The notes under the pieces are model-generated. The model saw nothing but the letters and a program-made list of their open reading frames with translations. It was not told where the DNA came from and did not search any database. Made by a program: the position numbers and the translations under genes. A DNA stretch of 16,138 bases from Acidobacteriota bacterium (lineage in GTDB: Bacteria > Acidobacteriota > Terriglobia > Acidiferrales > UBA7541), in the NCBI GenBank assembly GCA_003161195.1, contig PMOV01000121.1, forward strand, positions 11,890-28,027, written 5' to 3'. Below are positions 1-8,326 of this stretch, piece after piece. The stretch's first letter is position 1, and every line of letters starts with the position of its first letter.

Positions 1-645
1 GGCGCGATCATCATGGTCCACGGCGACGATCAAGGGCTGGTGCTGCCGCCCAAACTGGCGCCCATCCAGGCGGTCATCGTACCCATCTACAAGACGGACG
101 AAGAGAAAGCGGTGGTACTCGAGGCCGCACGCAAGCTGAACGGCGAGTTAATCAAAGCCAATATCCGCGTAAAACTCGACGAACGCGAAGGGCAAAGCGC
201 CGGCTGGAAGTTTAACGATTGGGAGATGCGTGGCGTCCCGGTGCGCGTCGAACTCGGTCCCAAAGACGTGGCCAAGCAAGCCGCCGTTCTCGCCCGTCGT
301 GATAAACCGGGAAGGGAAGGCAAGGTCAGCGTGAACCTCGCCGAACTGCCGGCGCTCACCGAAAAGCTGCTCGCGGAAATCCAGCAATCTCTGCACGACA
401 AGGCCCTGGCCTTCCGCAAGGGCAACACGCACGACGCCAAGAACCTCGAAGACCTGAAGCGCGCCGTGGAAACCGGCTTCGCGCTGGCCTCCTGGTGCGG
501 CAGCGGCGACTGCGAAGCCAAGATCAAGGAAGAAACCCGCGCCACCATGCGCTGCATCCCGCTCGAGCAACAGGGAACCGCGGGCGATTGCGTCTCTTGC
601 GGCGAGCCGGCGCGCGATCGCGCCATCTTCGCCCGCGCCTATTAG
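1..645 (+). CDS. proS: Prolyl-tRNA synthetase, C-terminal part (5' end outside window)
   Basis: Charges tRNA-Pro with proline in the cytoplasm. The frame is open from base 1 and ends at TAG 643-645, leaving 214 residues; the catalytic N-terminal part lies before the window. The fragment opens with the class II motif 3 region (VHGDDQGLVLPP), continues into the anticodon-binding domain (about residues 20-120, starting APIQAVIVPIY), and ends in a C-terminal zinc-type domain with cysteines in WCGSGDC, MRC and CVSCG and a terminal Ala-Tyr. That C-terminal domain and Tyr ending are typical of the archaeal/eukaryotic-like ProRS class found in some bacteria, not of the longer E. coli form with an editing insertion. 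The ATG at 13 is internal to motif 3 and is not a start. A 177-bp gap with its own promoter follows, so it is probably not co-transcribed with the next gene. Confidence 0.95.
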   Translation, partial: GAIIMVHGDDQGLVLPPKLAPIQAVIVPIYKTDEEKAVVLEAARKLNGELIKANIRVKLDEREGQSAGWKFNDWEMRGVPVRVELGPKDVAKQAAVLARRDKPGREGKVSVNLAELPALTEKLLAEIQQSLHDKALAFRKGNTHDAKNLEDLKRAVETGFALASWCGSGDCEAKIKEETRATMRCIPLEQQGTAGDCVSCGEPARDRAIFARAY

Positions 646-744
646 GCAATCTGACACACCAGGTGGGGCCATTCAGTGGCGTGTTCATTACTAACGCCGC
701 AGCCCCAAGGGTTGCATTCACGCTACAAGCCCGCAGCGGCCTTA

Positions 745-773
745 TCGACACTCTGGCGCGGCGATGTTAACGT
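745..773 (+). promoter_or_regulatory. Candidate sigma-70-type promoter for the DUF4845-like gene
   Basis: TCGACA (745-750, five of six matches to TTGACA) is followed after 17 bp by TAACGT (768-773), with a TG one base upstream (765-766) as in an extended -10. Transcription would start near 780, about 43 bp before the TTG start at 823. The -10 resembles the TAGCGT of the second promoter in this window at 8467. This is pattern matching only. Confidence 0.45.
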
Positions 774-822
774 AAATTGAACGAAAACAGCGGCATTGGC
801 GCTGCGTTCTGGAGACACCGAC

Positions 823-1239
823 TTGTTTGCTGACCGCCCATCCCAGCTTACCCCGCGCGGCGATCGCGGCATCACGCCTCGCGCCCAGCGCGGCGAAGGC
901 AAACTCAAAACCATCATGGTGCTTCTGGTTTTCGCCGTGCTGATCTTCATCGGCTTCCGCACCATTCCCGCGTACGTCGCCGAATACCAACTCGCCGATA
1001 AAATGCAGGAAGTCGCGCGCTTCGCGGTGGTTACGCGCCAGAGCGAAGACCAGATCCGCGAAAATATCTATAAGGTCATGCAAGACCTCAACATTCCCGC
1101 CAAAAAAGAAGACATCAAGATCAGCACCGGGGATCGCGGCGTCACCATTTCTCTCGACTATCGCGTACCCGTGGATCTCGTCGTGTTCCAGACGGAATTG
1201 CACTTTACGCCCAGCAGCGAAAACAAATCGCTGACGTAG
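823..1239 (+). CDS. DUF4845-like single-pass membrane protein
   Basis: Small inner-membrane protein of unknown function, 138 residues from the chosen start. After a short basic N-terminal segment comes one hydrophobic helix (IMVLLVFAVLIFIGF), then an outward-facing alpha/beta domain of about 90 residues (from YVAEYQLADKMQEVAR to VVFQTELHF). This layout, with a helix, a tyrosine-rich start, an RENIYKVM-type helix and a final pair of strands, resembles the DUF4845 family of Proteobacteria; the match is from memory. The frame is open from a TTG at 796, but I chose the TTG at 823 because GGAGA (811-815) sits 7 bp before it, while nothing similar precedes 796. It stands alone between proS and the penicillin-binding protein, with its own candidate promoter. 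There is no clear signal peptidase site, so it is probably anchored. Confidence 0.75.
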   Translation: MFADRPSQLTPRGDRGITPRAQRGEGKLKTIMVLLVFAVLIFIGFRTIPAYVAEYQLADKMQEVARFAVVTRQSEDQIRENIYKVMQDLNIPAKKEDIKISTGDRGVTISLDYRVPVDLVVFQTELHFTPSSENKSLT

Positions 1240-1444
1240 CCATCCTGGCAGGTCTCTGTCCTTCTGTCCTATTGCGTGGAACCCCGCAACTTGGCAACTC
1301 TGCGCCCGCGTACGTAGATGCAACGAGCTGCAGCCGACGCCGCAACGCTTTTACGCATCCAACAAAAGGCACACCTCGTAGATCGCTTCTTGGTTCGCAC
1401 CGCATCTTGCGAGACACTGGTATTTCACGCTGAGGGAGTCCCGT

Positions 1445-4030
1445 TTGCGCATTCGGCTGCAAAAAGGTTTTTTCACGTCCATCGTCGGCCTGACGCTGCT
1501 GGCCGTCGTCCTGACCGTCATTCTCACGTCCGCCGGAATCTTCGCCTTTTACTACATCAAATATTCGCGCGCCATTACCGCGCGCCTCTCCGGCCACGTG
1601 CTGCAGAACACCACGCAGATCTTTTCCGCTCCAGAAGAAATCGCCGCAGGCCAAACCGAGTCTCTGGACCTCCTCACCACCTACCTGACCCGCGTGGGTT
1701 ACCGTCCGGAGTCCGACGACAACGCCATGGGCCAGTTCACCGTGCAGGGCAACACCGTCGACATCCGCCCCTCAAAACTCTCCTACTTCGGCGGCAGCAA
1801 CGCCCTCGAGGTGCAGTTCGGCGGCAAGACTATCCGCAGCATCCGCCCGCTCGCCGGCGGCACGGAACTGGCCTCCGCGCAAATCGAGCCTGAGCTCATC
1901 ACCAATCTCTTTGACAGCGCCCGCGAAAAGCGTCGTCCGGTGCGCTACGACGATCTGCCTCCTACGCTGGTCCACGCCATTCTCTCTGCCGAAGACAAAC
2001 GCTTCTTCGAGCACGGCGGCCTGGACTTTATCCGCATCTTCGGCGCCGCCTGGGCGGACCTCCGCCACAGCAGCCAGCACTATCAGGGCGCCAGCACCAT
2101 CACCATGCAGGTGGCGCGCACCTTCTTCTTTTCCAACGAGCGCACCTGGAAGCGCAAACTCGCCGAAGCCATGGTGTCCTTCGAGCTCGAACAGCGCTTC
2201 AATAAGCAGGAAATCTTCGAGCTTTACGCCAACGAAGTGTATCTCGGCAATCGCGGCAGCTTCGGCATCCGCGGCTTTTCGGAAGCCAGCGTGGCGTACT
2301 TCGGCAAAGACATGCGTCAGCTCTCGCTTTCCGAATGCGCCTATTTGGCGGGCATCATTCGCGCGCCCAATTACTACTCCTCGGCGGACCGCCATCCGGA
2401 ACGCGGCGCGCAAGCGCGCGATCGCGTGCTGGCGCAAATGGTGGAGAACCGATACATCAACGAAGCCGACGTGCAGGACGCCAAGCGCGTCCCGCTGCGC
2501 ATCGTGCACACCTCCGTCGCCGGCAGCGAAGCGCCGTATTTCGTCGATATGGTCAAGGACCACTTGCTCGACAAATATTCGGAGAGCGAATTGACCACCG
2601 AGAATTTCCGCGTCTACACCACGCTGGACCCCGCACTGCAGCGCGCTGCGGCCGCGGCCGTCGAAGCCGGCGCCGCCAACGTGGACAAACTGCTGGCCAA
2701 GAAATACGACAAGTGGAAGCGAGAACAGGCCAAAAAGGGCACGGTCGAAACCATTCCGCAGGTGCAGGTCGCGCTCGTGGCGCTTGACCCGCGCACCGGC
2801 GAGATCAAAGCCGTAATTGGCGGCCGCGACTATGGCCAGAGCCAGCTCAACCACGCGCTCGCGCATCGCCAGCCGGGCTCGGTGTTCAAGCCGTTTGTCT
2901 ACGCCGCCGCCTTCTCCAACGCCGTCAGCAACGTCCAACCGGTGATTACCACCGCCACCACCGTCGACGACGAGCCCACCACCTTCGAGTTTGACGGCAA
3001 GGAATACACGCCCAACAATTACGGCGAAAAATTTATGGGCCACGTCACCGTCCGTGAAGCTCTTACGAATTCGCTGAACGTTGCCACGGTGAAAGTTGCC
3101 GAACTGATCGGCTACGGCCGCGTGGTGCAAATTGCCCGTCAAATGGGCTTGGGCACCAACATTCAGCCCACCCCCGCAGTCGCTCTAGGCGCTTACGAAA
3201 TGACGCCCGTGGACGTCGCCGCGGGTTACACCGCCTTCGCCACCATGGGCACACGCGCCGAACCCCAATTCCTGCACCGCGTCGTGCGTGCCGACGGCAG
3301 CACCCTCGAGCAATACGCCCCGCAGACGCGCCCGGTACTCGACCCGCGCGTCGCCTTTTTGGTCGATAGCGTCCTGCAAGACGTCCTCAACAAAGGCACG
3401 GGTGCCACCGTACGCGCCCGCGGCTTCACCTTACCGGCAGCCGGGAAGACCGGCACCTCGCGCGACGGCTGGTTCTCCGGCTTCACCTCCAACCTCGTGT
3501 GCGTCATTTGGGTGGGCTTCGACGACAACCGCGACCTCGGCCTCGCAGGTGGTGCCGCCGCCGCGCCCATCTGGGCGGACTTCATGCTTCGCGCCACGGC
3601 TCTGCCCGCCTACAAGGACGTGAAAGCATTCAGCATGCCGGACGGCGTGCAATCCGTCAGCATCGATCCGGAATCTCTGATGCTCGCCACGCCCAGCTGC
3701 CCCACCACGCGCGAGGAAGTCTACGTAGCCGGCTCGCAACCCACACAGTTCTGCGACCTGCACGGCGGCAACAAAACCGCCAGCACCTCCGGCAACTGGC
3801 TTTCGCACATCTTTGGTGGCGGGGGAGGATCGAAGGCACCCGTCACCAGCGTCGACCCCGGCCCCAACGCCGCCCCAAACCAGGCCCTAAATCCGGATGG
3901 TACTAGTCCGGCCCCTGGTGACCCTTCCGTCAAGCCCACCGAAAAGAAAAAGAATCCTTTGCAGAAGATTTTTGGTATCTTTGGGGGCAAGAAGAAGGAT
4001 CCGGATAAGGACAAACCGAACCCGGACTAA
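1445..4030 (+). CDS. Class A penicillin-binding protein, PBP1b type (glycosyltransferase/transpeptidase)
   Basis: Bifunctional peptidoglycan synthase, 861 residues: it polymerises lipid II and cross-links the stem peptides in the periplasm. Visible in order: an N-terminal transmembrane helix (about 12-37); a UB2H-like region (about 55-150) with RVGYRPES and GQFTVQGNTVDI, as in E. coli PBP1b; a GT51 domain with catalytic EDKRFFEHGG (183-192, Glu183), GASTITMQ (215-222) and the LEQRFNKQEIFELY region; and a transpeptidase domain with SVFK (nucleophile Ser479, Lys482), SLN (543-545) and KTGT (668-671). The start is TTG with AGGGAG (1433-1438) 6 bp upstream. After the enzyme comes a tail of about 80 residues: glycine-rich, then proline-rich, then strongly lysine-rich. 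The next gene begins 12 bp after the stop, so the two are probably one operon. All catalytic motifs are intact. Confidence 0.95.
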   Translation: MRIRLQKGFFTSIVGLTLLAVVLTVILTSAGIFAFYYIKYSRAITARLSGHVLQNTTQIFSAPEEIAAGQTESLDLLTTYLTRVGYRPESDDNAMGQFTVQGNTVDIRPSKLSYFGGSNALEVQFGGKTIRSIRPLAGGTELASAQIEPELITNLFDSAREKRRPVRYDDLPPTLVHAILSAEDKRFFEHGGLDFIRIFGAAWADLRHSSQHYQGASTITMQVARTFFFSNERTWKRKLAEAMVSFELEQRFNKQEIFELYANEVYLGNRGSFGIRGFSEASVAYFGKDMRQLSLSECAYLAGIIRAPNYYSSADRHPERGAQARDRVLAQMVENRYINEADVQDAKRVPLRIVHTSVAGSEAPYFVDMVKDHLLDKYSESELTTENFRVYTTLDPALQRAAAAAVEAGAANVDKLLAKKYDKWKREQAKKGTVETIPQVQVALVALDPRTGEIKAVIGGRDYGQSQLNHALAHRQPGSVFKPFVYAAAFSNAVSNVQPVITTATTVDDEPTTFEFDGKEYTPNNYGEKFMGHVTVREALTNSLNVATVKVAELIGYGRVVQIARQMGLGTNIQPTPAVALGAYEMTPVDVAAGYTAFATMGTRAEPQFLHRVVRADGSTLEQYAPQTRPVLDPRVAFLVDSVLQDVLNKGTGATVRARGFTLPAAGKTGTSRDGWFSGFTSNLVCVIWVGFDDNRDLGLAGGAAAAPIWADFMLRATALPAYKDVKAFSMPDGVQSVSIDPESLMLATPSCPTTREEVYVAGSQPTQFCDLHGGNKTASTSGNWLSHIFGGGGGSKAPVTSVDPGPNAAPNQALNPDGTSPAPGDPSVKPTEKKKNPLQKIFGIFGGKKKDPDKDKPNPD

Positions 4031-4042
4031 AAGAGGTTCGCC

Positions 4043-4945
4043 ATGAGCAGAATTTCGGTGGCGTTGCCAGCAGCCGTTGCCCTCCTGAGTTTCACTGTAA
4101 CTTCATCCTCGACCGCACAAAATTTCACCAGCGGCTCGTCTGTCGCGAGCGCTGAAAGCGTGGCCGCGGCATCCATTCCACGCGTCAGCTTGCCGCAGAA
4201 CCTCGCGCAAACGCCCGCCACCGCGGATCCCGTCATCGTCGTTCGCCCGCAGCTCACCGACGAAGAGATGGGCGATCTCTACATGATTCGCAAGGATTAT
4301 CGCGAGGCCGCGCTGGTCTTCAAGCGCCTCTCCGACGCCGCGCCGCAAAATGCCGTCTACTTCAACAAGCTTGGCATCTCCCTGCACCAGCAGGGCGCGC
4401 TGACCATGGCGCTGAAATACTACGAGCGCGCCGTCAAGGTGGACCCGCGTTACGCCGATGCCCAGAATAACGTCGGCACCGTTTGGTATCAGCGCAAACG
4501 CTACGGCAAGGCCATTCGCGCGTATCAAAAAGCCATCAATATGCGCAAGGACATGCCGGTGCTCTACAGCAATCTGGCCTACGCCTACTTTGAAGACAAG
4601 AAGTACGAAGACTCCCTGGCCTCCTTCCGCCAGGCTCTGACCATCGATCCGCACTTCTTCGAGCAGGGCAACTCGCGCTCCGGTTCCGTCCTGCAAGACC
4701 GTTCTGTCGACGATCGCGGCCGCTTCTATTTCATGCTGGCAAAGACGTTCGCCGAATCCGGCAATCTCGAGCGCTGCATCATTTACCTGCGCAAAGCCAA
4801 GGATGAAGGCTACCGCGAACTCGCCGCTGCCAGGAAAGATCCGGTCTTCGCCGCCTACTTAAACAATCCCGATGTGCAGGAAGCGCTGACGCCCAAGTCC
4901 GCGGAGCCGCCGCGCTTCAAGAACGCCGCCCTCGATCAGCAATAA
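4043..4945 (+). CDS. Exported tetratricopeptide-repeat protein
   Basis: 300-residue protein with an N-terminal signal peptide (about 1-26, ending SSSTAQ) and no lipobox cysteine, so probably periplasmic. After a low-complexity stretch, TPR units run from about residue 73 to 215: DLYMIRKDYREAALVFKRL, FNKLGISLHQQGALTMALKY, NNVGTVWYQRKRYGKAIRAY, YSNLAYAYFEDKKYEDSLAS, then a divergent unit around FYFMLAKTFAESGNLERCI. A C-terminal helix follows (KDPVFAAYLNNPDVQEAL). TPRs are protein-docking scaffolds; there is no catalytic motif. The ATG has AGAGG (4032-4036) 6 bp upstream and lies 12 bp after the PBP stop, so translation is probably coupled to cell-wall synthesis genes. The specific partner is unknown; the neighbouring PBP is the obvious candidate. 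Confidence 0.85.
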   Translation: MSRISVALPAAVALLSFTVTSSSTAQNFTSGSSVASAESVAAASIPRVSLPQNLAQTPATADPVIVVRPQLTDEEMGDLYMIRKDYREAALVFKRLSDAAPQNAVYFNKLGISLHQQGALTMALKYYERAVKVDPRYADAQNNVGTVWYQRKRYGKAIRAYQKAINMRKDMPVLYSNLAYAYFEDKKYEDSLASFRQALTIDPHFFEQGNSRSGSVLQDRSVDDRGRFYFMLAKTFAESGNLERCIIYLRKAKDEGYRELAAARKDPVFAAYLNNPDVQEALTPKSAEPPRFKNAALDQQ

Positions 4946-5050
4946 ACAGGTCGCCGTTCAACGCTCCAGTCTGCGGACTCTGCCGGCCCGCCACGCGTCA
5001 GCGCAAGGCACTTCCGGCCGCTTCCTGCTCGCTCGCGCAAACTCCTCTGC

Positions 5051-5056
5051 TACAAT
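5051..5056 (+). promoter_or_regulatory. Possible -10 element, leaderless start of the next gene
   Basis: TACAAT at 5051-5056 matches the -10 consensus at five of six positions. Transcription from it would start near 5063, only a few bases before ATG 5067, and there is no ribosome binding site in front of that ATG. No convincing -35 lies 16-18 bp upstream. It may be an internal promoter giving a nearly leaderless transcript, or a chance match. Confidence 0.25.
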
Positions 5057-5066
5057 TACAGTCTGC

Positions 5067-6863
5067 ATGCATGTCCGTTGCGTAACGCGAGCATCGCTCC
5101 GCGCGATCGTAAGGCCGGCCGTAGCCTTGGCCGCCTTGGCTATGGCTATCCTCGCGCTGCACCTCGCTCCGCCGCTCAAAGCGCAGACCACCGCGCATCG
5201 CGCCTCCGGCGCCATCGGCAGCCAAATCTATCTCGTCTTTCCCTTTGAAAACGCCGGCCCCACCTCCCGCTACGATTGGCTGGGCGAAGGCCTCGAGGAA
5301 CTCACCATCCTCCGGCTCTCCGCCGCCGGCGAATCCGTTTACTCGCACAGCGGACGCATCAACGAACTGGATCGCTACGGCCTGCCCTCCGAATCGAAAC
5401 TCAGCCGCGCCACCATGCTGCGCATCGCCGAAGATCTCGATGTGGACTACGTCATCTTCGGTAGCTACTCCTCCGATGGAACCACGCTCAACATCGCCTC
5501 CCGCGTCCTGCGCATCAACCCGCCCGCGTTACTCCCGGAAGTTCGCGAGTCCGGCCCCCTCGATTCGCTGATGGACCTCGAAACTCGCCTGGCTTGGCGC
5601 GCCTTGGGCTCCAACCAACCCGCTTACCCGCTGAGCCTCGCCGAATTCGCAAAAAAGCAGCGCCCGCTGCGCCTCGACGCCTTCGAGCACTACGTCCGCG
5701 GCCTGCTCGCCGCCGACGACGAAGCCCGCCTGCGCGAATTCCGCGAAGCCGCGCGCCTCGAGCCCGATTGGCCGGAGCCGGATTTCTGGCTCGGCGAAGT
5801 CTATTTTTCGCGGCGTGATTGCAACCTGGCGCTGCCTTGGTACGCGCGCATTCCGGCCACCCATGATCGCTACACCGAGGCGGTTTTCGCCACCGGCGTC
5901 TGCCGCCTGTTGCTCAGCCAGCCGGACCGCGCCCAGGAAGTGTTTACCTCGCTGCGCGAAGGCTTGCGCCGGGGCACGGGCGCGGACGCCGGCGCCACCA
6001 GCTCGATCTCCGGCGGCGACCTTCCGGAGATCCTAAATAATCTGGCGCTGGCGAAAGCGCGTCTCGGCGACGTCGCCGGCGCACAAACCGACCTGCAGCG
6101 TGCCGCTGACCTTGACCCCGACGAAGACGACTATCCCTTCAATCTCGGCCTGCTTGCGCTGCAGAGCAACGATCCCAGCAACGCCGCCGGCTATTTCCGC
6201 GAAGCCTCGGATCGTGAACCGGACAACCCCGAAGATCGCGCGCTGCTCATTCTCGCGCTCGATAAAGCCGGCCGTCAGCCGGAAGCGGATCAGGAGCGCG
6301 TCTCCGCCACGGAAGAGTTCGGCCCAAGCGGCCTCCCCGCGGTGCACCTCGACGCCAAGAGCGACACGCTGACGCATTTGGCGCGTGTGAAGACCGAGCT
6401 CGACACCACCTCGCTGCGGCAGGAAATCAAGCCCGCCGAAAGTGGCGCTGCCGACACCTCCGGCGGCTCAGTCGCGGATTCCGCTGAAGCCCACGTGCGT
6501 GGCGCGCACCAGGCATTGCTCGCCGGCCGCGTGGACAACGCCGAACGCGAATTCAAAGCCGCCTTGGCCCTCGATTCCGTAAACGCCGGCGCCCACCGCG
6601 GTCTGGCCGACATCGCGCGCCGCCGCGGCAATCTGGACGAAGCCGTCACGCAACTGCAAGCCTCGCTGCACACGCGCGATTCGGCCGTCGTCCGCGTCCT
6701 TCTCGCGCGCGTATACCTCGAACAGAAGAAGACCGATCTGGCGCGCGCTGAAGTCCAGCGCGCGTTGAAGCTGGCGCCCAACTACACCGAAGCCAAGCAG
6801 TTGCTCGAGCACCTGCAAAATCCCCAAGCCACCACCCCCGGCCCGAATGGAGGTGTGCAATGA
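5067..6863 (+). CDS. Exported protein with TolB/LpoB-like N-domain and TPR arrays
   Basis: 598-residue periplasmic protein. The signal peptide is about residues 1-40 (basic start, hydrophobic core, LKAQ/TT cleavage) with no lipobox. Residues 50-175 form an alpha/beta domain of the TolB N-terminal/FlgO type: strand QIYLVFPFENAG, helix WLGEGLEELTILRL, then SKLSRATMLRIAEDLDVDYVIFGSYS and a closing strand TLNIASRVLRI. Two TPR blocks follow, about 200-400 (including LNNLALAKARLGDVAGAQTD and YPFNLGLLALQSNDPSNAAG) and 480-590 (AHRGLADIARRRGNLDEAVT and the following unit), joined by a disordered linker. ATG 5067 is chosen because it gives a complete signal peptide, although no Shine-Dalgarno precedes it. 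Its stop overlaps the nfeD start by 4 bp (ATGA), implying coupling. Role unknown; a link to the upstream PBP1b-type enzyme is inferred from the LpoB-like fold and position. Confidence 0.85.
   Translation: MHVRCVTRASLRAIVRPAVALAALAMAILALHLAPPLKAQTTAHRASGAIGSQIYLVFPFENAGPTSRYDWLGEGLEELTILRLSAAGESVYSHSGRINELDRYGLPSESKLSRATMLRIAEDLDVDYVIFGSYSSDGTTLNIASRVLRINPPALLPEVRESGPLDSLMDLETRLAWRALGSNQPAYPLSLAEFAKKQRPLRLDAFEHYVRGLLAADDEARLREFREAARLEPDWPEPDFWLGEVYFSRRDCNLALPWYARIPATHDRYTEAVFATGVCRLLLSQPDRAQEVFTSLREGLRRGTGADAGATSSISGGDLPEILNNLALAKARLGDVAGAQTDLQRAADLDPDEDDYPFNLGLLALQSNDPSNAAGYFREASDREPDNPEDRALLILALDKAGRQPEADQERVSATEEFGPSGLPAVHLDAKSDTLTHLARVKTELDTTSLRQEIKPAESGAADTSGGSVADSAEAHVRGAHQALLAGRVDNAEREFKAALALDSVNAGAHRGLADIARRRGNLDEAVTQLQASLHTRDSAVVRVLLARVYLEQKKTDLARAEVQRALKLAPNYTEAKQLLEHLQNPQATTPGPNGGVQ
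6849..6855 (+). promoter_or_regulatory. Ribosome binding site deciding the nfeD start
   Basis: GGAGGTG at 6849-6855 lies 4 bp before ATG 6860, inside the end of the upstream gene. It is the strongest Shine-Dalgarno seen in this block and supports the long N-terminus of NfeD, including its repeat segment, over an internal GTG. Confidence 0.7.
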
Positions 6864-8326
6864 AAAGATCCTCCGTCTGGAAATCTAGCGCCACCGCGAA
6901 GTTCACCGCCGCGAGGTTCGCAGCCGCCGCGAAATCTGGTGTCGGCGCGAAATCTGCGGCTGCCCCAAACGCGCTTCGCTGCGCGCGGCTCGTGGTCACC
7001 GCGCTTCTCGCCACGCTCGCGCTGGCCGCTCCCTGGTATTCGCGCGTCTCTGCTGCCTCTCCCGATCAGTCCGCCGCGCCGGCCACGCCACTCGTTTCCG
7101 TCCTGCACATCGACGACGACGTCGAGCCGGTCCTCGCCACGTACCTTGATGAAGGCCTGGCCGACGCCGCGAAACACAGCGCCGTGCTGGTCATCATCAC
7201 CATGGACACGCCCGGCGGCCTCACCGACTCGATGAAGGACATCGTGCAGCACATATTGGCCTCGCCAGTCCCAGTTGCGGTGTACGTCACGCCCATCGGC
7301 GCCCGTGCCGCCAGCGCCGGTTTCTACATTTTGCTTTCCGCCGACATCGCGGCGATGGCTCCCGGCACGCACACCGGCGCCGCCTCCACCATCATGGTGG
7401 TCGGCGGCATACCCACGCAGCTCGATCCCGTGTTCCGCGCGAAATTAAATGAGGACGCCAAGGCCTTCCTGCGCAGCTTCACGGAAAAGCGCGGGCGCAA
7501 CTCCGCCCTCGCCGAAACCGCGGTCACCGACGCCAAAGCCTTCACCGAGAAAGAAGCGCTCGACGGCAAACTGATCGACCTGGTGGCCACCAATATGGAC
7601 GACCTGCTGCGCCAGCTCGTTGGCCGCACCATCACGCGCTTCGATGGCACGAAAGTCACGCTGCACCTCGAGCACGCGACGCAAATCAGCTTCGAGCTCT
7701 CTTCGCGGCAAAAATTCCTGGCCCGCATCGTGGAGCCAGACATCTTTTTCATCCTGCTCATCGTCGGCGTGCTCGGCCTGTACACCGAATTCACGCATCC
7801 CGGCGTCATCGCCCCCGGGGTCATCGGCGGCATCTGCCTGGTGCTGGCGCTGTATGCCATGCATTTCCTGCCGGTAAATCTGGCTGGCGTATTCCTGATT
7901 CTGCTCGCCCTGGCGTTTTTTATCATGGAAGCCAAGTTCACCAGCCACGGCGTGCTGCTGCTCGGCGGCATCGTTTCCATGTTGTTGGGCGCCATGTTTC
8001 TGATTCGCTCGCCGCTCACCGGCTTCGGCGTCAGCTTCGTCGTAGCCCTTGCGGTGACCGTGCCCTTCGCCATCATCGCCGTGGTGTTGATGCGCCTGGT
8101 GCTGCGTTCGCGCAGTTGGAAGTCCGCCACCGGCAAGGAAGAGTTGCTGGGAGAGCAGGGAACGGTGGTCGAAGCGGTTCCGGCAAACGCCGAAGGCATG
8201 ATCCGCATCCACGGCGAACTCTGGCGCGCCAGCAGCACGCAACCGCTCCAGTCGGGTATTTCTGTGCGCGTAGTGCGCATCGACGGCCTGAAGCTGCACG
8301 TCGAACCGGTCACCACGCCGACGTAA
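6860..8326 (+). CDS. NfeD family membrane serine protease (ClpP-class, full length)
   Basis: 488-residue inner-membrane protein of the long NfeD (NfeD1b) type. After an unusual Ala/Lys N-terminal segment (8-36) and a signal-anchor helix (about 47-66) comes a ClpP/crotonase-like protease domain (about 75-265): MDTPGGLTDSMKDIV, then ARAASAGFY with the likely nucleophile Ser152, and APGTHTGAAS. Lys195 (in RAKLNED) aligns, from memory of the Pyrococcus PH1510 protease, with its catalytic lysine, so the Ser-Lys dyad looks intact. Four to five transmembrane helices follow (about 293-420, with ILLIVGVLGLYTEFTHPGV), then the C-terminal OB-fold NfeD domain (about 428-485, GEQGTVVEAV). Known homologues cleave hydrophobic stretches of stomatin-like proteins and are usually encoded next to them; here the slipin gene lies 4 kb away on the other strand. 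Start and stop overlap show coupling to the TPR gene upstream. Confidence 0.93.
   Translation: MKRSSVWKSSATAKFTAARFAAAAKSGVGAKSAAAPNALRCARLVVTALLATLALAAPWYSRVSAASPDQSAAPATPLVSVLHIDDDVEPVLATYLDEGLADAAKHSAVLVIITMDTPGGLTDSMKDIVQHILASPVPVAVYVTPIGARAASAGFYILLSADIAAMAPGTHTGAASTIMVVGGIPTQLDPVFRAKLNEDAKAFLRSFTEKRGRNSALAETAVTDAKAFTEKEALDGKLIDLVATNMDDLLRQLVGRTITRFDGTKVTLHLEHATQISFELSSRQKFLARIVEPDIFFILLIVGVLGLYTEFTHPGVIAPGVIGGICLVLALYAMHFLPVNLAGVFLILLALAFFIMEAKFTSHGVLLLGGIVSMLLGAMFLIRSPLTGFGVSFVVALAVTVPFAIIAVVLMRLVLRSRSWKSATGKEELLGEQGTVVEAVPANAEGMIRIHGELWRASSTQPLQSGISVRVVRIDGLKLHVEPVTTPT
6881..6967 (+). repeat. Degenerate 18-bp tandem repeat in the NfeD N-terminus
   Basis: Five consecutive units of 18 (one of 15) bp, beginning at 6881, 6899, 6914, 6932 and 6950. 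Each encodes Lys or Arg, then Ser or Phe, then mainly Ala/Gly residues (for example KSGVGA, KSAAAP). The ten-base string GCGAAATCTG is identical at 6929-6938 and 6947-6956. The array precedes the signal-anchor helix and adds positive charges on the cytoplasmic side. Confidence 0.65.

Noticed and set aside
1256..1444. Promoter directly before the penicillin-binding protein
   Set aside because: No -35/-10 pair with acceptable spacing was found; only the ribosome binding site AGGGAG is convincing.
1772..3142. 456-codon minus-strand open frame
   Set aside because: Antisense shadow of the penicillin-binding protein, which has all catalytic motifs in the right order.
4946..5066. Small gene or terminator between the two TPR genes
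   Set aside because: No open frame with a ribosome binding site and no stem followed by a T-run; only the weak TACAAT is notable.
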